Of a stretch of 34,720 nt of DNA, positions 8,062 to 17,114 are shown one piece after another; the stretch's first letter is position 1, and each line of letters opens with the position of its first letter. The stretch lies in NCBI GenBank assembly GCA_903871605.1, contig CAIQHF010000043.1:1-34720 (forward strand), read 5' to 3'. The translations under genes and the position numbers were made by a program. The stretch is from an uncultured Sphingomonadaceae bacterium. GTDB taxonomy: Bacteria > Pseudomonadota > Alphaproteobacteria > Sphingomonadales > Sphingomonadaceae. The notes beneath the pieces were generated by a model. It had not been told where the DNA came from. It saw only the letters and a program-made list of their open reading frames with translations, and made no database searches.

Positions 8062-8922
8062 TTAACGCAGGGCCGTCGCCAGCCGCCACCAATCGGGACG
8101 AGCCGCCGCGATCGACCGCTCCGCCGCATCGCGCGCGGCGACCCCGTCGAACAGCGCAAAGCATGTCGCGCCCGATCCCGACATCCGCGCGAGCGTCACG
8201 CCCGGCTGCGCCGCCAGCGCGGCGACGACCGCCCCGATCACCGGCTGGAGCGCGCGCGCGGGCAGCTCGAGGTCGTTGCGGCCGGCGCGTGCCGCCGCGA
8301 GCGGGTCGCCCGCTGCCAGCGCGCCGCGATCGATCCCGTCCCAGCGCTGGAACACCGGGCCGGTCGGCACCGCGACTCGCGGGTTGACGAGCAGCACAGG
8401 CATCCCGGCCAGCGCGCCATCGGGCAGGAAATCGAGCGTGTCGCCGCGTCCCTCGCCGCGGCAGGTGCGCGACGCCACGCAGGCCGGCACATCGGCGCCG
8501 AGCGCAGCCGCGATCGCATGGAGCGCCTCGGCGGATATGTCGCACCCCCAAAACCGCACCAGCAGCCGCAATGCTGCGGCGGCGTCCGCCGAGCCGCCGC
8601 CGATCCCCGAGGCAACCGGCAAATGCTTGTCGAGACGAATCGCGGCACCCGCCGTCGTTCCGGTCGCTGCGCGCAACGCCGCGGCCGCGCGCAGCACGAG
8701 ATTGTCGCCGCCGGCCGACAGGCCCTGACCGAACGGCCCCTCTATCGCCAGCGACAGATCGTCCGCGGGCGCCACCTCCAGCATGTCGCCATCCGTGCAG
8801 AAGGCGAACAGCGTCTCGAGCGCGTGATAGCCGTCGGGCATCCGGCGGCGGACGTGCAGCGCGAGGTTGATCTTGGCGTAGGCGGTCTCGGGGGCAGCCT
8901 TGGCGAACGGAGCGTCGGTCAC
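8062..8922 (-). CDS. ispE: 4-diphosphocytidyl-2-C-methyl-D-erythritol kinase
   Basis: A 286-residue GHMP-family kinase that phosphorylates CDP-methylerythritol in the non-mevalonate isoprenoid pathway. Visible motifs are AYAKINLALHV (residues 14-24), the ATP-binding LPVASGIGGGSADAAA (101-116), and the C-terminal MSGSGATCFALF. The start is taken as the GTG at 8922: its codon overlaps the stop of the upstream TPR gene (GTGA), and the protein then begins just ahead of the conserved AKINL block. The longer frame up to 9042 is a shadow. Translation is probably coupled to the TPR gene. Confidence 0.93.
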   Translation of the reverse strand: MTDAPFAKAAPETAYAKINLALHVRRRMPDGYHALETLFAFCTDGDMLEVAPADDLSLAIEGPFGQGLSAGGDNLVLRAAAALRAATGTTAGAAIRLDKHLPVASGIGGGSADAAAALRLLVRFWGCDISAEALHAIAAALGADVPACVASRTCRGEGRGDTLDFLPDGALAGMPVLLVNPRVAVPTGPVFQRWDGIDRGALAAGDPLAAARAGRNDLELPARALQPVIGAVVAALAAQPGVTLARMSGSGATCFALFDGVAARDAAERSIAAARPDWWRLATALR

Positions 8923-10580
8923 GGCGTCGCGGTCGGCCCGTTGTCGATCTTGGCTCGGAGCCGCGCCGCCTGCGCACCGTCGGCGACGACCAGCGCCGCA
9001 CGCCAGGCATAGCGTGCATCGAGCCGGCGCTGCGCCTTCCAATAGGCGTCGCCGAGATGCTCGTTGATGTCCGCCTCCGCGGGCGCACCGTGCGCGGCGC
9101 GTTCGAGCAGCGGGATCGCGCGGCCGAGATCGCCGCGCTGATACCAGGACCAGCCGAGCGAATCGGTGATCGAGGGATCGTCGGGCGCGAGCTTGCTCGC
9201 CTCAGCGATCAGCTGGGTCGCCGCCGCAACATCGCCGCCATGCTCGATCTCGGAATAGCCGAGGAAGTTGAGCAACGCGGGCTGCTGCGGCGCGAGCGCC
9301 AGCGCGCGCGTGGCCTTGGCCTTGGCACCCGGCCAGTCGCCCGAGTCGAGCAGCGCGCTCGCCTCCTGGAGCAGCAGTGGCCACGCCACTTCGGCCTGCG
9401 CCTTGTCGCCGCCCGACAGCGCCAGCGCGCGATCATAGGCCTGCGCCGCCTCCGCCGGCTGCTTGGCGTTGGTCAGCAGATCGCCCAGCCGCGCCCAATC
9501 GCTCATCGTCGCGTCGGGAGCCCGGCTCGCGGCGCGCCCTTCGGCGAGCGCCTGATCGGTTCGGCCGCTGCGGACGAGCAGCGACAGGCGCATGTCGCGC
9601 ATCGATCCCGCGAACGGATCGTCGGCCGCGACATGGCCGAGCGCCGCGAGCGCCGCCTCGTCGGCCCCGGCCAGCGCGAGCAGATTGGCGGTAACCAGCC
9701 ACGTCTCGCTGTCATCGGGGGCGAGCAGCGCACCGAGCCGCGCAAAACTGAGCGCGAGCGGCGCGGATTGACCCTTGTTGATGTCGGCGGCAACGCGGAC
9801 GAACAGCTCGCCGATTCCCGTCGCGGGACTGTCGATCGCGCCGGGCAGCTTGCCATGCCGCGCGAGCGTCGCACGGGCGGCATGCACTGCGGGCGCATCG
9901 CCGACCAGCATCGCCAGCGCCTCGTCGTGCCGGTGGCGCTTGTCGAGCGTCGCGGCCGACGCGATCGCCAAGCGCGACGCGCGGGCGGTATCGGGATGCG
10001 GCAGCGCGTCGAGCGCGGCCATCCCCGCGCTCTCGTTGCCGGTCGCGATCAGCAGCAGGCCGCGATGCTCCGCGGCATAGGTCGCCGCGAGACTGCCGGG
10101 TGCGACCGCGAGGATCGGGGCGAGCGGGTCGCCGCTGCGCGCGCCATAGGCGATCCAGCCGCGCAGCACGGGAACGAGGAAGCCGAACAGCTTTTCGCGC
10201 TCGACCCGGTCGGCCAGCGCCGCCCCCCGCTTCCAGTCGCGCGCGATCACCGCGTCCGAGAGCAGCAGCGTCCCGTCCGGCGGCAGCGAGCCCGACGCGT
10301 CGAGACCATGCGCAACCTTCGATGCAAGCGGCATGTCGCCCGCCACCACCGCCTGGCGGAACGCGCGGAGCGCAAGCGTCGTGTTGCCCGGATTGTCCTG
10401 CGCCGTCGCCGCGAAATCGGCCGCGGCGACATTGAGCTGGCCGAGATCGTCGGCGGCGCGCGCGCGGACATAGGTTGCCTGCGCGTCGCCTGCCAAAGCG
10501 CGGCGCGGGCGGTCAGCGGTCGCCGGTGCCGCGAACAGCCCGGCGATCGCGGTGAGGAGGACGGGGCGGGAAAGACGCAT
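8919..10580 (-). CDS. Exported tetratricopeptide-repeat protein
   Basis: A 553-residue protein with an N-terminal signal peptide (MRLSRPVLLTAIAGLFAAPATA) and many Ala/Leu-rich helical pairs typical of tetratricopeptide repeats, clearest in the last 200 residues (AQAYDRALALSGGDKAQAEVAW, AKATRALALAPQQPALLNFLGY, DPSITDSLGWSWYQRGDLGRAI). Such proteins act as periplasmic or membrane-associated scaffolds. The ATG at 10580 is chosen over 10658 because it opens directly with the signal peptide. It lies 82 bases after ETF-QO and overlaps ispE by 4 bases. Linkage of a TPR protein to ispE is by position only. Confidence 0.85.
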   Translation of the reverse strand: MRLSRPVLLTAIAGLFAAPATADRPRRALAGDAQATYVRARAADDLGQLNVAAADFAATAQDNPGNTTLALRAFRQAVVAGDMPLASKVAHGLDASGSLPPDGTLLLSDAVIARDWKRGAALADRVEREKLFGFLVPVLRGWIAYGARSGDPLAPILAVAPGSLAATYAAEHRGLLLIATGNESAGMAALDALPHPDTARASRLAIASAATLDKRHRHDEALAMLVGDAPAVHAARATLARHGKLPGAIDSPATGIGELFVRVAADINKGQSAPLALSFARLGALLAPDDSETWLVTANLLALAGADEAALAALGHVAADDPFAGSMRDMRLSLLVRSGRTDQALAEGRAASRAPDATMSDWARLGDLLTNAKQPAEAAQAYDRALALSGGDKAQAEVAWPLLLQEASALLDSGDWPGAKAKATRALALAPQQPALLNFLGYSEIEHGGDVAAATQLIAEASKLAPDDPSITDSLGWSWYQRGDLGRAIPLLERAAHGAPAEADINEHLGDAYWKAQRRLDARYAWRAALVVADGAQAARLRAKIDNGPTATP

Positions 10581-10662
10581 CTTGGATATGCTCGGTCGGA
10601 TGATGGGGCCCCTGCCCGTCTCTCTCGTCCATCGCGCCGCGCGTGGCAAGCCGATCACCCGC

Positions 10663-12315
10663 TCACATATTGGGATAGTTGGGCCCGCCGCCGCCCTCGG
10701 GTACCACCCAGTTGATGTTCTGCGTCATGTCCTTGATGTCGCAGGTCTTGCAGTGGACGCAGTTCTGCGCGTTGATCTGGAGGCGGGGATCGCCCTCCTC
10801 GCGCCCGACGATCTCGTACACGCCGGCGGGGCAATAGCGCTGCTCGGGACTTTCGTAGAGCTTGAGATTGACCTCGATCGGCACCGTGGCGTCCTTGAGC
10901 GTCAGGTGGATCGGCTGATCCTCCTCGTGGTTGACGCCCGAGATGAACACCGACGAGAGGCGATCGAAGCTGATCACATTGTCGGGCTTGGGGTAGACGA
11001 TCGGGTTTTGCATGTTGGCGCGCCACGTCGTCGTGTTGTCGGCATGCTTGTGCCGCATCGTGACGGGCAGCCCGATCCCCAGCGTGCGCATCCACATGTC
11101 GATGCCCGCCACCATCGTCCCGAACGAGCCGCCGAACTTGGCGACCGCGGGCTCGGCGTTGCGGACGAGCTTGAGCTCCTTGGCGATCCAGCTGGCGTTG
11201 AGGGCGTCCGGATAGCTCGCCAGCTCGTCGCCGCGACGATCCGCGACGATCGCATCATAGGCGGCCTCGGCGGCGAGCATGCCGCTCTTCATCGCGGTAT
11301 GGCTGCCCTTGATCCGCGGCACGTTGACGAAGCCCGCCGAGCAGCCGATCAGCGCGCCGCCCGGGAAGACCAGCCGCGGCACCGACTGCCAGCCGCCCTC
11401 GTTGATCGCGCGCGCGCCGTAGGACACGCGACGCCCGCCCTCGAGCAGCGCGCGGATCTCGGGGTGCTGCTTCCAGCGCTGGAACTCCTCGAAGGGCGAC
11501 AGCCAGGGATTCTTGTAGTCGAGCGCGACGACGAAGCCGAGCGCGACCTGGTGGTTGGCCTGGTGATAGATGAAGCCGCCACCCCAGGCGTCGTCGAGCG
11601 GCCAGCCCTGCGTGTGAATCACGCGGCCCGCGACATGTTTGGCGGGATCGACGTCCCACAATTCCTTGAGGCCGATGCCGTAGACCTGCGGGTCGCAGTC
11701 GCGCTCGAGCTCGAACTGGCGCTTGAGCTCCTTGGTCAGATGCCCGCGCGCGCCCTCGGCGAAGAAGGTGTATCTGCCGTGCAGTTCCATGCCCGGCTGG
11801 TAATCGGGCTTGTGCGTGCCGTCGCGCGCAACGCCGAGGTCTCCGGTTGCGACGCCCTTCACCGCGCCGTCGTCGTCGAACAGGATTTCCGCCGCGGCGA
11901 AGCCCGGAAATATCTCGACGCCCAGATTTTCCGCCTGGCTTGCAAGCCACCGGCAGAAATTGCCGAGGCTGAGCGTATAGGTGCCCTTGTTGTTCATGAA
12001 TGCCGGCATCGCGAAGTGCGGCAGCTCCATCTTGCTCTTGGCACCGAGCACCCAGTGATGGTTCTCGATCACCGGAACGGTCAACGGGCTGTCGCGCTCG
12101 GCCCAATCGGGAATGAGCTCGTTGAGCGCGATCGGATCGAGCACCGCGCCCGACAGGATGTGCGCGCCGACTTCCGAACCCTTTTCGAGCACGCACACCG
12201 AAAGCTCGCGACCATCCGCCTCGGCGCGCTGTTTCAGACGGATCGCCGCCGACAATCCCGCCGGCCCCGCGCCGACGATGACGACGTCATATTCCATCGA
12301 TTCGCGGTCCGACAT
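10663..12315 (-). CDS. Electron transfer flavoprotein-ubiquinone oxidoreductase
   Basis: A 550-residue flavoprotein that passes electrons from ETF (reduced by acyl-CoA dehydrogenases) to ubiquinone in the inner membrane. It has the FAD dinucleotide-binding motif VVIVGAGPAGLSAAIRL near the N-terminus and the C-terminal 4Fe-4S cluster cysteines (RYCPAG, then CVHCKTCDIKD). Length and order match the family. The ATG at 12315 follows GGGAGAGACC, a good ribosome-binding sequence; the in-frame extension to 12567 is antisense to the next gene. It would accept electrons from the acyl-CoA dehydrogenase at 19.2-20.4 kb, among others, though that is shared cell machinery. Confidence 0.95.
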   Translation of the reverse strand: MSDRESMEYDVVIVGAGPAGLSAAIRLKQRAEADGRELSVCVLEKGSEVGAHILSGAVLDPIALNELIPDWAERDSPLTVPVIENHHWVLGAKSKMELPHFAMPAFMNNKGTYTLSLGNFCRWLASQAENLGVEIFPGFAAAEILFDDDGAVKGVATGDLGVARDGTHKPDYQPGMELHGRYTFFAEGARGHLTKELKRQFELERDCDPQVYGIGLKELWDVDPAKHVAGRVIHTQGWPLDDAWGGGFIYHQANHQVALGFVVALDYKNPWLSPFEEFQRWKQHPEIRALLEGGRRVSYGARAINEGGWQSVPRLVFPGGALIGCSAGFVNVPRIKGSHTAMKSGMLAAEAAYDAIVADRRGDELASYPDALNASWIAKELKLVRNAEPAVAKFGGSFGTMVAGIDMWMRTLGIGLPVTMRHKHADNTTTWRANMQNPIVYPKPDNVISFDRLSSVFISGVNHEEDQPIHLTLKDATVPIEVNLKLYESPEQRYCPAGVYEIVGREEGDPRLQINAQNCVHCKTCDIKDMTQNINWVVPEGGGGPNYPNM

Positions 12316-12410
12316 GGTCTCTCCCTTCCTCGCAGCCGTAGCGGCACGCGCCCGATCCGGCGGATCGGCTCGCCTGCACAACGTCCTAGCGGTTAGCCGG
12401 TGCCCCGAGA

Positions 12411-12426
12411 TTGACCTGTCCGTCAA
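12411..12426. promoter_or_regulatory. Inverted repeat in divergent promoter (weak candidate)
   Basis: TTGAC-CTGTCC-GTCAA is a 5-bp inverted repeat in the 131-base gap between the leftward ETF-QO gene and the rightward glycosylase-fold gene. On the plus strand its left arm reads TTGACC and on the minus strand TTGACG, both similar to a -35 element, so the repeat may simply be two back-to-back promoter elements. Confidence 0.25.
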
Positions 12427-12446
12427 CCTCGCGGCATGGCAGGCTC

Positions 12447-13193
12447 GTGCTGAATGGGGGACAACATCGGTATCGCGACCTGGTCGCGAGCGCGCTCGGC
12501 TGGTGGACCGATGCCGGCGTCGACATGCTCGCCGACGAGGCGGCGCGCGACTGGCTTGCGCCGCCACCCGTCAAGCCCCCACCCGTCAAGGCGCCGACCG
12601 CGCCGCGTGCTGCCGCGAACGACGCGCCTGCAGTCGCCGCCTTGCCCGAGACGATCGAGGCATTGCACCGCCTGCTCGCAACCGGCGACTATGCGCCCTC
12701 ACCCGCTCCACCACGGCTTCGCGTCGCCCCGGCGGGCGATCCGAGCGCCGAGTTGATGATCGTCGCCGACATGCCCGATCCGGGCGACGCGGAGGCCGGC
12801 CGGCTGTTCGCGAAGGACACCGCTGCGCTGTTCGACGCGATGCTCGCCGCATTGGGCTACGAGCGCGCGCGCATCTATCTTGCCCCCTTCTCGCCCGCGC
12901 GCGCCGCCGGCCGGCTCGATCCCCGGCAGGGCGAGGCGCTCGCCGCGCTGATGCGCCGCCATATTTCGTTGGCATCGCCCAAGGCGCTGATCCTGTTCGG
13001 CGACAGCGTCGCGCAGTGCCTGCTCGGCGCGGACGCGCTCGCGACGCGCGGCGGGATACGGTCCGTTAACCATGACGGCGGCACTGTGCCCGCGATCGCG
13101 ACCTTCCACCCGCGCCATCTGCGCAGGATGCCGGCCCTCAAGGCGGCGACCTGGGCAGATATGCGCCTGCTGCTCGGAGTGCTTGCCCGGTGA
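12447..13193 (+). CDS. Uracil-DNA glycosylase superfamily protein (divergent)
   Basis: A 248-residue protein whose C-terminal half has the uracil-DNA-glycosylase fold: LMIVADMPDPGDAEAG where family 4/5 motif A should be, KALILFGDSVAQCLLG, and the closing FHPRHLRRMPALKAATWADMR, matching the HP-x-x-L-x-x-P motif B. The usual GE-x-P-G motif and the iron-sulfur cysteines are missing, so activity on uracil is not assured. The N-terminal 75 residues are a Pro/Ala-rich linker after a short helix. GTG at 12447 with upstream GGCAGG is preferred; an in-frame TTG at 12411 lies inside the promoter palindrome. The stop overlaps the GTG of the next gene. Confidence 0.75.
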   Translation: MLNGGQHRYRDLVASALGWWTDAGVDMLADEAARDWLAPPPVKPPPVKAPTAPRAAANDAPAVAALPETIEALHRLLATGDYAPSPAPPRLRVAPAGDPSAELMIVADMPDPGDAEAGRLFAKDTAALFDAMLAALGYERARIYLAPFSPARAAGRLDPRQGEALAALMRRHISLASPKALILFGDSVAQCLLGADALATRGGIRSVNHDGGTVPAIATFHPRHLRRMPALKAATWADMRLLLGVLAR

Positions 13194-14995
13194 CGTTCCG
13201 CCCCCTCGCCCTCGCTTCCGCGCTCGCGGTGGTCTTGGCCGCCAGCCCGTCCCACGCCGCATCCGACGCCATCCCGGCCCCCGCCGCGCTGCGCGCCGAG
13301 GGGGCGGCGACGAGCCCTGCCAGCCTCACGCTGACCGCCACGCAGCGCCCGGCCTATGCCGCCGTCTTCGAGGCGATCCGCCAGGGCCGCTGGTCCGATG
13401 CGCAAGCCGGCCTCGCCGCGATCGGCGACGGCGTGCTGACGCCGGTGGCACGCGCCGAACTCTTCCTCGCCAAGAACAGCCCGCGGGTGAGCGGCGACGA
13501 GCTCCTGGCATTGCTCAGCGCGGCACCGGACCTGCCGCAGGCGCCGCAAATCGCCCTGCTCGCCAAGAAGCGCGGCATCGTCGACCTCCCCGCGCTGCCG
13601 ACGTCGCGCGATCTCGACTGGGTCGATGGCATGCCGCGCCGCATCGCCGCGCGCGCCACCGGCGGCGACCTTGCCGCAGCGTCGCTCTCCGCGCAGGCCA
13701 AGCCGCTGCTCAAGGCCGACAAGCCCGCCGATGCCGAGGCGCTGCTGAGCACCGCGCTGGGACAACTCTCGCCCGAGGCTACCACCGAGTGGCAGCAGCG
13801 GATCGCGTGGAGCTATTATCTGGGCGGCGACGATGCCGACGCCACGCGGCTCGCCGCGATCGCCGCGCACGGCGCGGGCGACTGGTCGGTGCAGGCAAGC
13901 TGGGTGCAGGGCCTGTCGGCCTGGCGCCAGCAGCAGTGCGGCCCCGCCGAGGACGCCTTCACGCGCGTCGGCGCCAATGCCAGCGATGCCGAGATGCGTG
14001 CCGCCGGACTATTCTGGACGGCGCGCGCGGAGATGGCATGCGGTCGCTTCGACAAGGTCCAGCAGCGGCTGCGCGCCGCCGCGCGCAACCCCGAGACCTT
14101 CTACGGGCTGATCGCGGCGCGGCTGCTCGGCATCGTCGTCCCCGCCTCCGCGGTCGCGCCCCGGCTGACCACCGAGGAGTGGACCGAGCTTTCCGGTCAT
14201 GCCGACGTCCGTCGCGCCGCAGCCCTGGTCGAGATCGGGGAATATGGCCTCGCCGACGAGATGCTGCGCTGGCAGGCGCGAATCGGCGACGACGGCGATC
14301 ACAAGCGACTGCTCCATCTGGCGGCGCAACTCGATCTGCCCGCGACGCAGATCTGGCTGGCGCACAATTGCCCGACCGGCGAGATCATCGAGGCCTCGGC
14401 ACGCTATCCGGCGCCCAATTGGATGCCGCAAGGCGGCTGGCAGGTCGACAAGGCGCTGGTATTTGCGCACACGTTGCAGGAATCGCGCTTCCGCACCGAC
14501 GCGCTGAGCGGCGCCGGTGCGCGCGGATTGATGGGCGTGATGCCCGGCACCGCCGATCTTGTCGAGCGCCGCCGCGGTGGCGTCGCCGCCGATCGCAGCA
14601 CGCTCAACAGCCCGCAGGTCAACATGGCCTATGGTCAGGCCTATCTCACCCAGCTCGCGCAGCAGGCGGGAACCGGCGGCCTGCTCCCCAAGGTGATCGC
14701 CGCCTATAATGCCGGGCCAAACGCGGTCGCGCGCTGGAATCTCGCGGCGCGTGCGGACGCCGACCCGCTGCTGTACATCGAGAGCATCCCCTATGCCGAG
14801 ACGCGCGGCTACGTCACCACGGTGCTGCGCAACTATTGGATGTACGAGCGCCAGTCGGGCGAGAAGACGGTGAGCCTCAAGGCGCTCGCCCAAGGCGCGT
14901 GGCCGCGCTTCCCGGGGCTCGACGGCGGCGCGCACGCAGGCCTCGCCTCGGCCGGCGCGACGATGTCGCTGGCACCGGCGACGCTCGCCAACTGA
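13190..14995 (+). CDS. Soluble lytic murein transglycosylase (Slt family)
   Basis: A 601-residue periplasmic enzyme that cleaves peptidoglycan to 1,6-anhydro-muropeptides. It has a signal peptide ([23 protein letters not shown]), a long alpha-superhelical U-like domain (about 40-400) and a C-terminal SLT domain. The catalytic glutamate is Glu431 in HTLQESRF, followed by [24 protein letters not shown] and [13 protein letters not shown], all diagnostic for family 1A transglycosylases. It starts with GTG overlapping the stop of the upstream glycosylase-fold gene (GTGA), and its own stop overlaps the ATG of moaB (TGATG), so the three genes form a coupled operon. Confidence 0.92.
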   Translation: MTFRPLALASALAVVLAASPSHAASDAIPAPAALRAEGAATSPASLTLTATQRPAYAAVFEAIRQGRWSDAQAGLAAIGDGVLTPVARAELFLAKNSPRVSGDELLALLSAAPDLPQAPQIALLAKKRGIVDLPALPTSRDLDWVDGMPRRIAARATGGDLAAASLSAQAKPLLKADKPADAEALLSTALGQLSPEATTEWQQRIAWSYYLGGDDADATRLAAIAAHGAGDWSVQASWVQGLSAWRQQQCGPAEDAFTRVGANASDAEMRAAGLFWTARAEMACGRFDKVQQRLRAAARNPETFYGLIAARLLGIVVPASAVAPRLTTEEWTELSGHADVRRAAALVEIGEYGLADEMLRWQARIGDDGDHKRLLHLAAQLDLPATQIWLAHNCPTGEIIEASARYPAPNWMPQGGWQVDKALVFAHTLQESRFRTDALSGAGARGLMGVMPGTADLVERRRGGVAADRSTLNSPQVNMAYGQAYLTQLAQQAGTGGLLPKVIAAYNAGPNAVARWNLAARADADPLLYIESIPYAETRGYVTTVLRNYWMYERQSGEKTVSLKALAQGAWPRFPGLDGGAHAGLASAGATMSLAPATLAN

Positions 14996-15522
14996 TGGCG
15001 CTCGACGAGACGATCGCCTTCCGACCCGTTCGCATCGCCGTTCTCACCGTGTCGGATACGCGCGGCGCGGCCGACGACCGCTCGGGCGACGCGCTGGTCG
15101 AGCGGCTGGCAGACGCGGGCCACATCCTCGCCGATCGCGCGATCGAGAAGGACGATGCGGCGGCGATCGCCGAGCGGCTGCGCGGCTGGATCGCCGACCC
15201 CGCGGTCGACTGCGTGATCGCGACCGGCGGCACCGGCGTCACCGGACGCGACGTCACGCCGGAAGCGTTCGCGCAGGTGTGGGACAAGGAGATAGCCGGG
15301 TTCGGCGAGCTGTTCCGCTGGCTCAGCTACGCCAAGATCGGCACCTCGACGATCCAGTCGCGCGCCTGCGCGGGCGTCGCGCAGGGCACCTATCTGTTCG
15401 CCCTGCCCGGATCGACCGGGGCGGTGAAGGATGGCTGGGACGGCATCCTCTCGACCCAGTTGGACATCCGCCACCGTCCCTGCAATTTCGTCGAACTGAT
15501 GCCGCGCCTGACCGAGCGCTGA
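14995..15522 (+). CDS. moaB: Molybdenum cofactor biosynthesis protein MoaB
   Basis: A 175-residue protein of the MogA/MoaB family, which binds molybdopterin and adenylylates it before molybdenum insertion. Conserved segments are [11 protein letters not shown] near the N-terminus, [18 protein letters not shown] in the middle, and [18 protein letters not shown]. The ATG at 14995 overlaps the stop of the transglycosylase gene (TGATG); the longer frame from 14836 is a shadow. No other molybdenum-cofactor gene is in the window. It converges on the Gly/Tyr-rich lipoprotein gene. Confidence 0.92.
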   Translation: MALDETIAFRPVRIAVLTVSDTRGAADDRSGDALVERLADAGHILADRAIEKDDAAAIAERLRGWIADPAVDCVIATGGTGVTGRDVTPEAFAQVWDKEIAGFGELFRWLSYAKIGTSTIQSRACAGVAQGTYLFALPGSTGAVKDGWDGILSTQLDIRHRPCNFVELMPRLTER

Positions 15523-15565
15523 CGGACGACGCCGTCCGCGGGATCCGCATGCGGCGGTGCATGCG
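15523..15565. terminator. Terminator-like hairpins between convergent moaB and lipoprotein genes
   Basis: Directly after the moaB stop lies CGGAC/GTCCG (15523-15538), and then a stronger 7-bp stem CGCATGC-GGCGGT-GCATGCG (15546-15565). They fill most of the 73-base gap between convergent genes and are the only structure in it. No T-tract follows. Confidence 0.4.
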
Positions 15566-15595
15566 CCCGCCCGATCGTAGCGGCCCGATCGCCGC

Positions 15596-15970
15596 CTAGT
15601 GGTGGCGGCCGCCACCGCGCGCGGGCGGCGGCGTGAACGTCCCGTGGATCGGATGATATTGGCCGCCGTGCTGCCGACCGCCTGGTTGCCCCTGGAAGCC
15701 GCCCTGCCCGCCATTCATGTCGTGGCGGAAATGGCCGCTGCGATCCGGGCGGAAACGGCCTCGCTCGGAATTGCGATAATAGAAGACGCCGCCGTCACCC
15801 CAGTAACCGTCGTAGATCGGGCCATAATAATCGTCGTAATAGCCGTCATAGCCGACCGGCCCCTCGACCGGGCCATTATAACCATAGCCGTAGCCGCCGC
15901 CGCCATAATAGTCCGCGCATCCGGCCAGCGGCAGGGCCGCGACGATGGCGATGAGCAGTGTCTTCTTCAT
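15596..15970 (-). CDS. Gly/Tyr-rich lipoprotein
   Basis: A 124-residue protein starting at the ATG at 15970, preceded by GGAGGACGCC. The signal peptide MKKTLLIAIVAALPLAGC ends in a lipobox. The mature protein is low-complexity: Tyr/Gly repeats (YYGGGGYGYGYNG), an acidic Tyr-rich stretch (YDGYYDDYYGPIYDGYWGDGG), then a Gly/Gln/His-rich tail ending in RGGGRHH. Composition suggests an extended surface or envelope protein, possibly metal-binding through the His-rich tail; no family is recognised. The upstream extension to 16006 is discarded because it precedes the signal peptide. Confidence 0.8.
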   Translation of the reverse strand: MKKTLLIAIVAALPLAGCADYYGGGGYGYGYNGPVEGPVGYDGYYDDYYGPIYDGYWGDGGVFYYRNSERGRFRPDRSGHFRHDMNGGQGGFQGQPGGRQHGGQYHPIHGTFTPPPARGGGRHH

Positions 15971-16049
15971 GGCGTCCTCCCGACGGTCGTGTCGTCGGCG
16001 ATACAACCGGCGGCGGCGGCGATGGTTGCGGCCAACGCAACCGTATTTC

Positions 16050-16388
16050 TCAGTGGTCCGCCTCCATCACCGCCAGCTCGTTGCCGGCCGGATCGACGAA
16101 GTGGAAGCGCCGCCCGCCGGGGAAGGCGAAGATCGGGCGGACCAGGCGCCCCCCCGCCGCCTCGATCCTCGCGGTCCAGGCGTCGAGGCCGTTAACCTCG
16201 ATGACCGGCAGCGGCGCCTTGGTCGCCTCGAGGCGGTCTCCCTGGAGACCGAGATCGACGTCGCCGGTCATCGTCGAGGCATAGCTCGGTCCGAACGCGG
16301 TCAGCGCCCATCTGAATGTGGTTTCGTAGAAGGCCTTCACCGAGGCGGTATCGCCGACCGGCAATTCGACAAAGTTGATCCGTGCCAT
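16050..16388 (-). CDS. VOC (glyoxalase/bleomycin-resistance fold) family protein
   Basis: A 112-residue single VOC domain made of two beta-alpha-beta-beta-beta modules. Typical features are MARINFVELPVGDTASVKAFYE at the start, VIEVNGLDAWTARIEAAGGRLVRP in the second module, and the closing FHFVDPAGNELAVME, whose final Glu is often a metal ligand. The start at 16388 is chosen because it opens the canonical domain; the frame upstream to 16550 is not related to the fold. Small VOC proteins include metal-dependent lyases, dioxygenases and binding proteins, so the substrate is unknown. Confidence 0.85.
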   Translation of the reverse strand: MARINFVELPVGDTASVKAFYETTFRWALTAFGPSYASTMTGDVDLGLQGDRLEATKAPLPVIEVNGLDAWTARIEAAGGRLVRPIFAFPGGRRFHFVDPAGNELAVMEADH

Positions 16389-16494
16389 CGCTGTCTCCCG
16401 TTCCCGTCTTGTTCTGGGCTCGGACGCCGCCCGGGTCAAGAGACGCGTCGAGCGACGACGTCGCACCATCCATGCTGCCTCGGCCGCGAAGCGA

Positions 16495-16923
16495 TCAGCC
16501 GTGCCGATCCGGCGCCCGATCTGCGGGGTGCGGGCAGGATGAACCATCATGCTGGACGGCGTCGCGGTGTCGGCGCGATCGTTGGAGCCGCTCGAGCCGC
16601 CGCAGCGCCGCGCCGACGGGCCGTACGATGCGCCGATACAGCAGCGAAGCCGCGAGCCGACCCGCGCCGATCAGTGCTGCGAGCCGGGGCGCAGTCACCG
16701 AATAGGCGGGCGAGGTCGGGCCAAAACGCCGGATATGATCCAGGCGCTTCAGCTCGCCGACGATGCGGCGGTCATGCGCACGTTGCGCATCGGTGCGCGA
16801 ACGCACGATCAAGCGCGCGCTGACGATGCCGATCGCATGCTCCCCGTGCCGCGAGAGGAGCTCGCGCGCGGCGCGTTCGGGGGACGACGTCGGCGACACA
16901 GCGCTGGATTTGGCATCGGTCAT
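16495..16923 (-). CDS. Hypothetical protein, basic
   Basis: A 142-residue frame of uncertain reality. The first half (ERAARELLSRHGEHAIGIVSARLIVRSRTDAQRAHDRRIVGELKRLD) looks like a helical small protein of a type common in sphingomonads, with an Arg/His-rich amphipathic pattern. The last 35 residues (RRLERLQRSRRHRDAVQHDG onwards) look like non-coding translation, so the gene may be decayed at its 3' end. The ATG at 16923 lacks a clear ribosome-binding site and lies 29 bases after the stop of the small membrane-protein gene at 16953-17114, so the two may be co-transcribed. Confidence 0.4.
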   Translation of the reverse strand: MTDAKSSAVSPTSSPERAARELLSRHGEHAIGIVSARLIVRSRTDAQRAHDRRIVGELKRLDHIRRFGPTSPAYSVTAPRLAALIGAGRLAASLLYRRIVRPVGAALRRLERLQRSRRHRDAVQHDGSSCPHPADRAPDRHG

Positions 16924-16952
16924 GCGGGAAATCTGCCGCCGCTTGCCCTGCG

Positions 16953-17114
16953 CTACTGCGACAGCATCGCGGCGAGCGCGATGATCGTAAACAGCACCAA
17001 TGCGATCCCGGCGAATATCAACGAATCGCGTTGCGCCACCGCGGACGGGGCGGTGGCTTCAATCTCAAACGCTTCGATATCGGGCAGGACGTCCGCACGG
17101 TGCCGCTGGGTCAT
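16953..17114 (-). CDS. Small single-pass membrane protein (53 residues)
   Basis: A short gene: ATG at 17114, TAG at 16953-16955, 53 residues. The N-terminal half is polar and acidic (MTQRHRADVLPDIEAFEIEA), and the C-terminal half is one clear transmembrane helix (SLIFAGIALVLFTIIALAAML). The sharp polar/hydrophobic division and GC-rich third positions support a real gene. No recognisable family. The ribosome-binding site is weak. The 277-base stretch upstream (17115-17391) contains an AT-richer island near 17285-17340 that could carry its promoter but no gene that I can support. Confidence 0.6.
   Translation of the reverse strand: MTQRHRADVLPDIEAFEIEATAPSAVAQRDSLIFAGIALVLFTIIALAAMLSQ

Noticed and set aside
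9057-10715. 552-residue plus-strand open frame
   Set aside because: Antisense to the TPR gene; composition is unlike a real protein (Arg-rich, no domains).
10552-12396. 614-residue plus-strand open frame
   Set aside because: Antisense to ETF-QO, whose FAD and 4Fe-4S motifs are intact.
12411-12446. TTG start extending the glycosylase-fold gene
   Set aside because: It lies inside the promoter palindrome and has no ribosome-binding site; GTG at 12447 is better placed.
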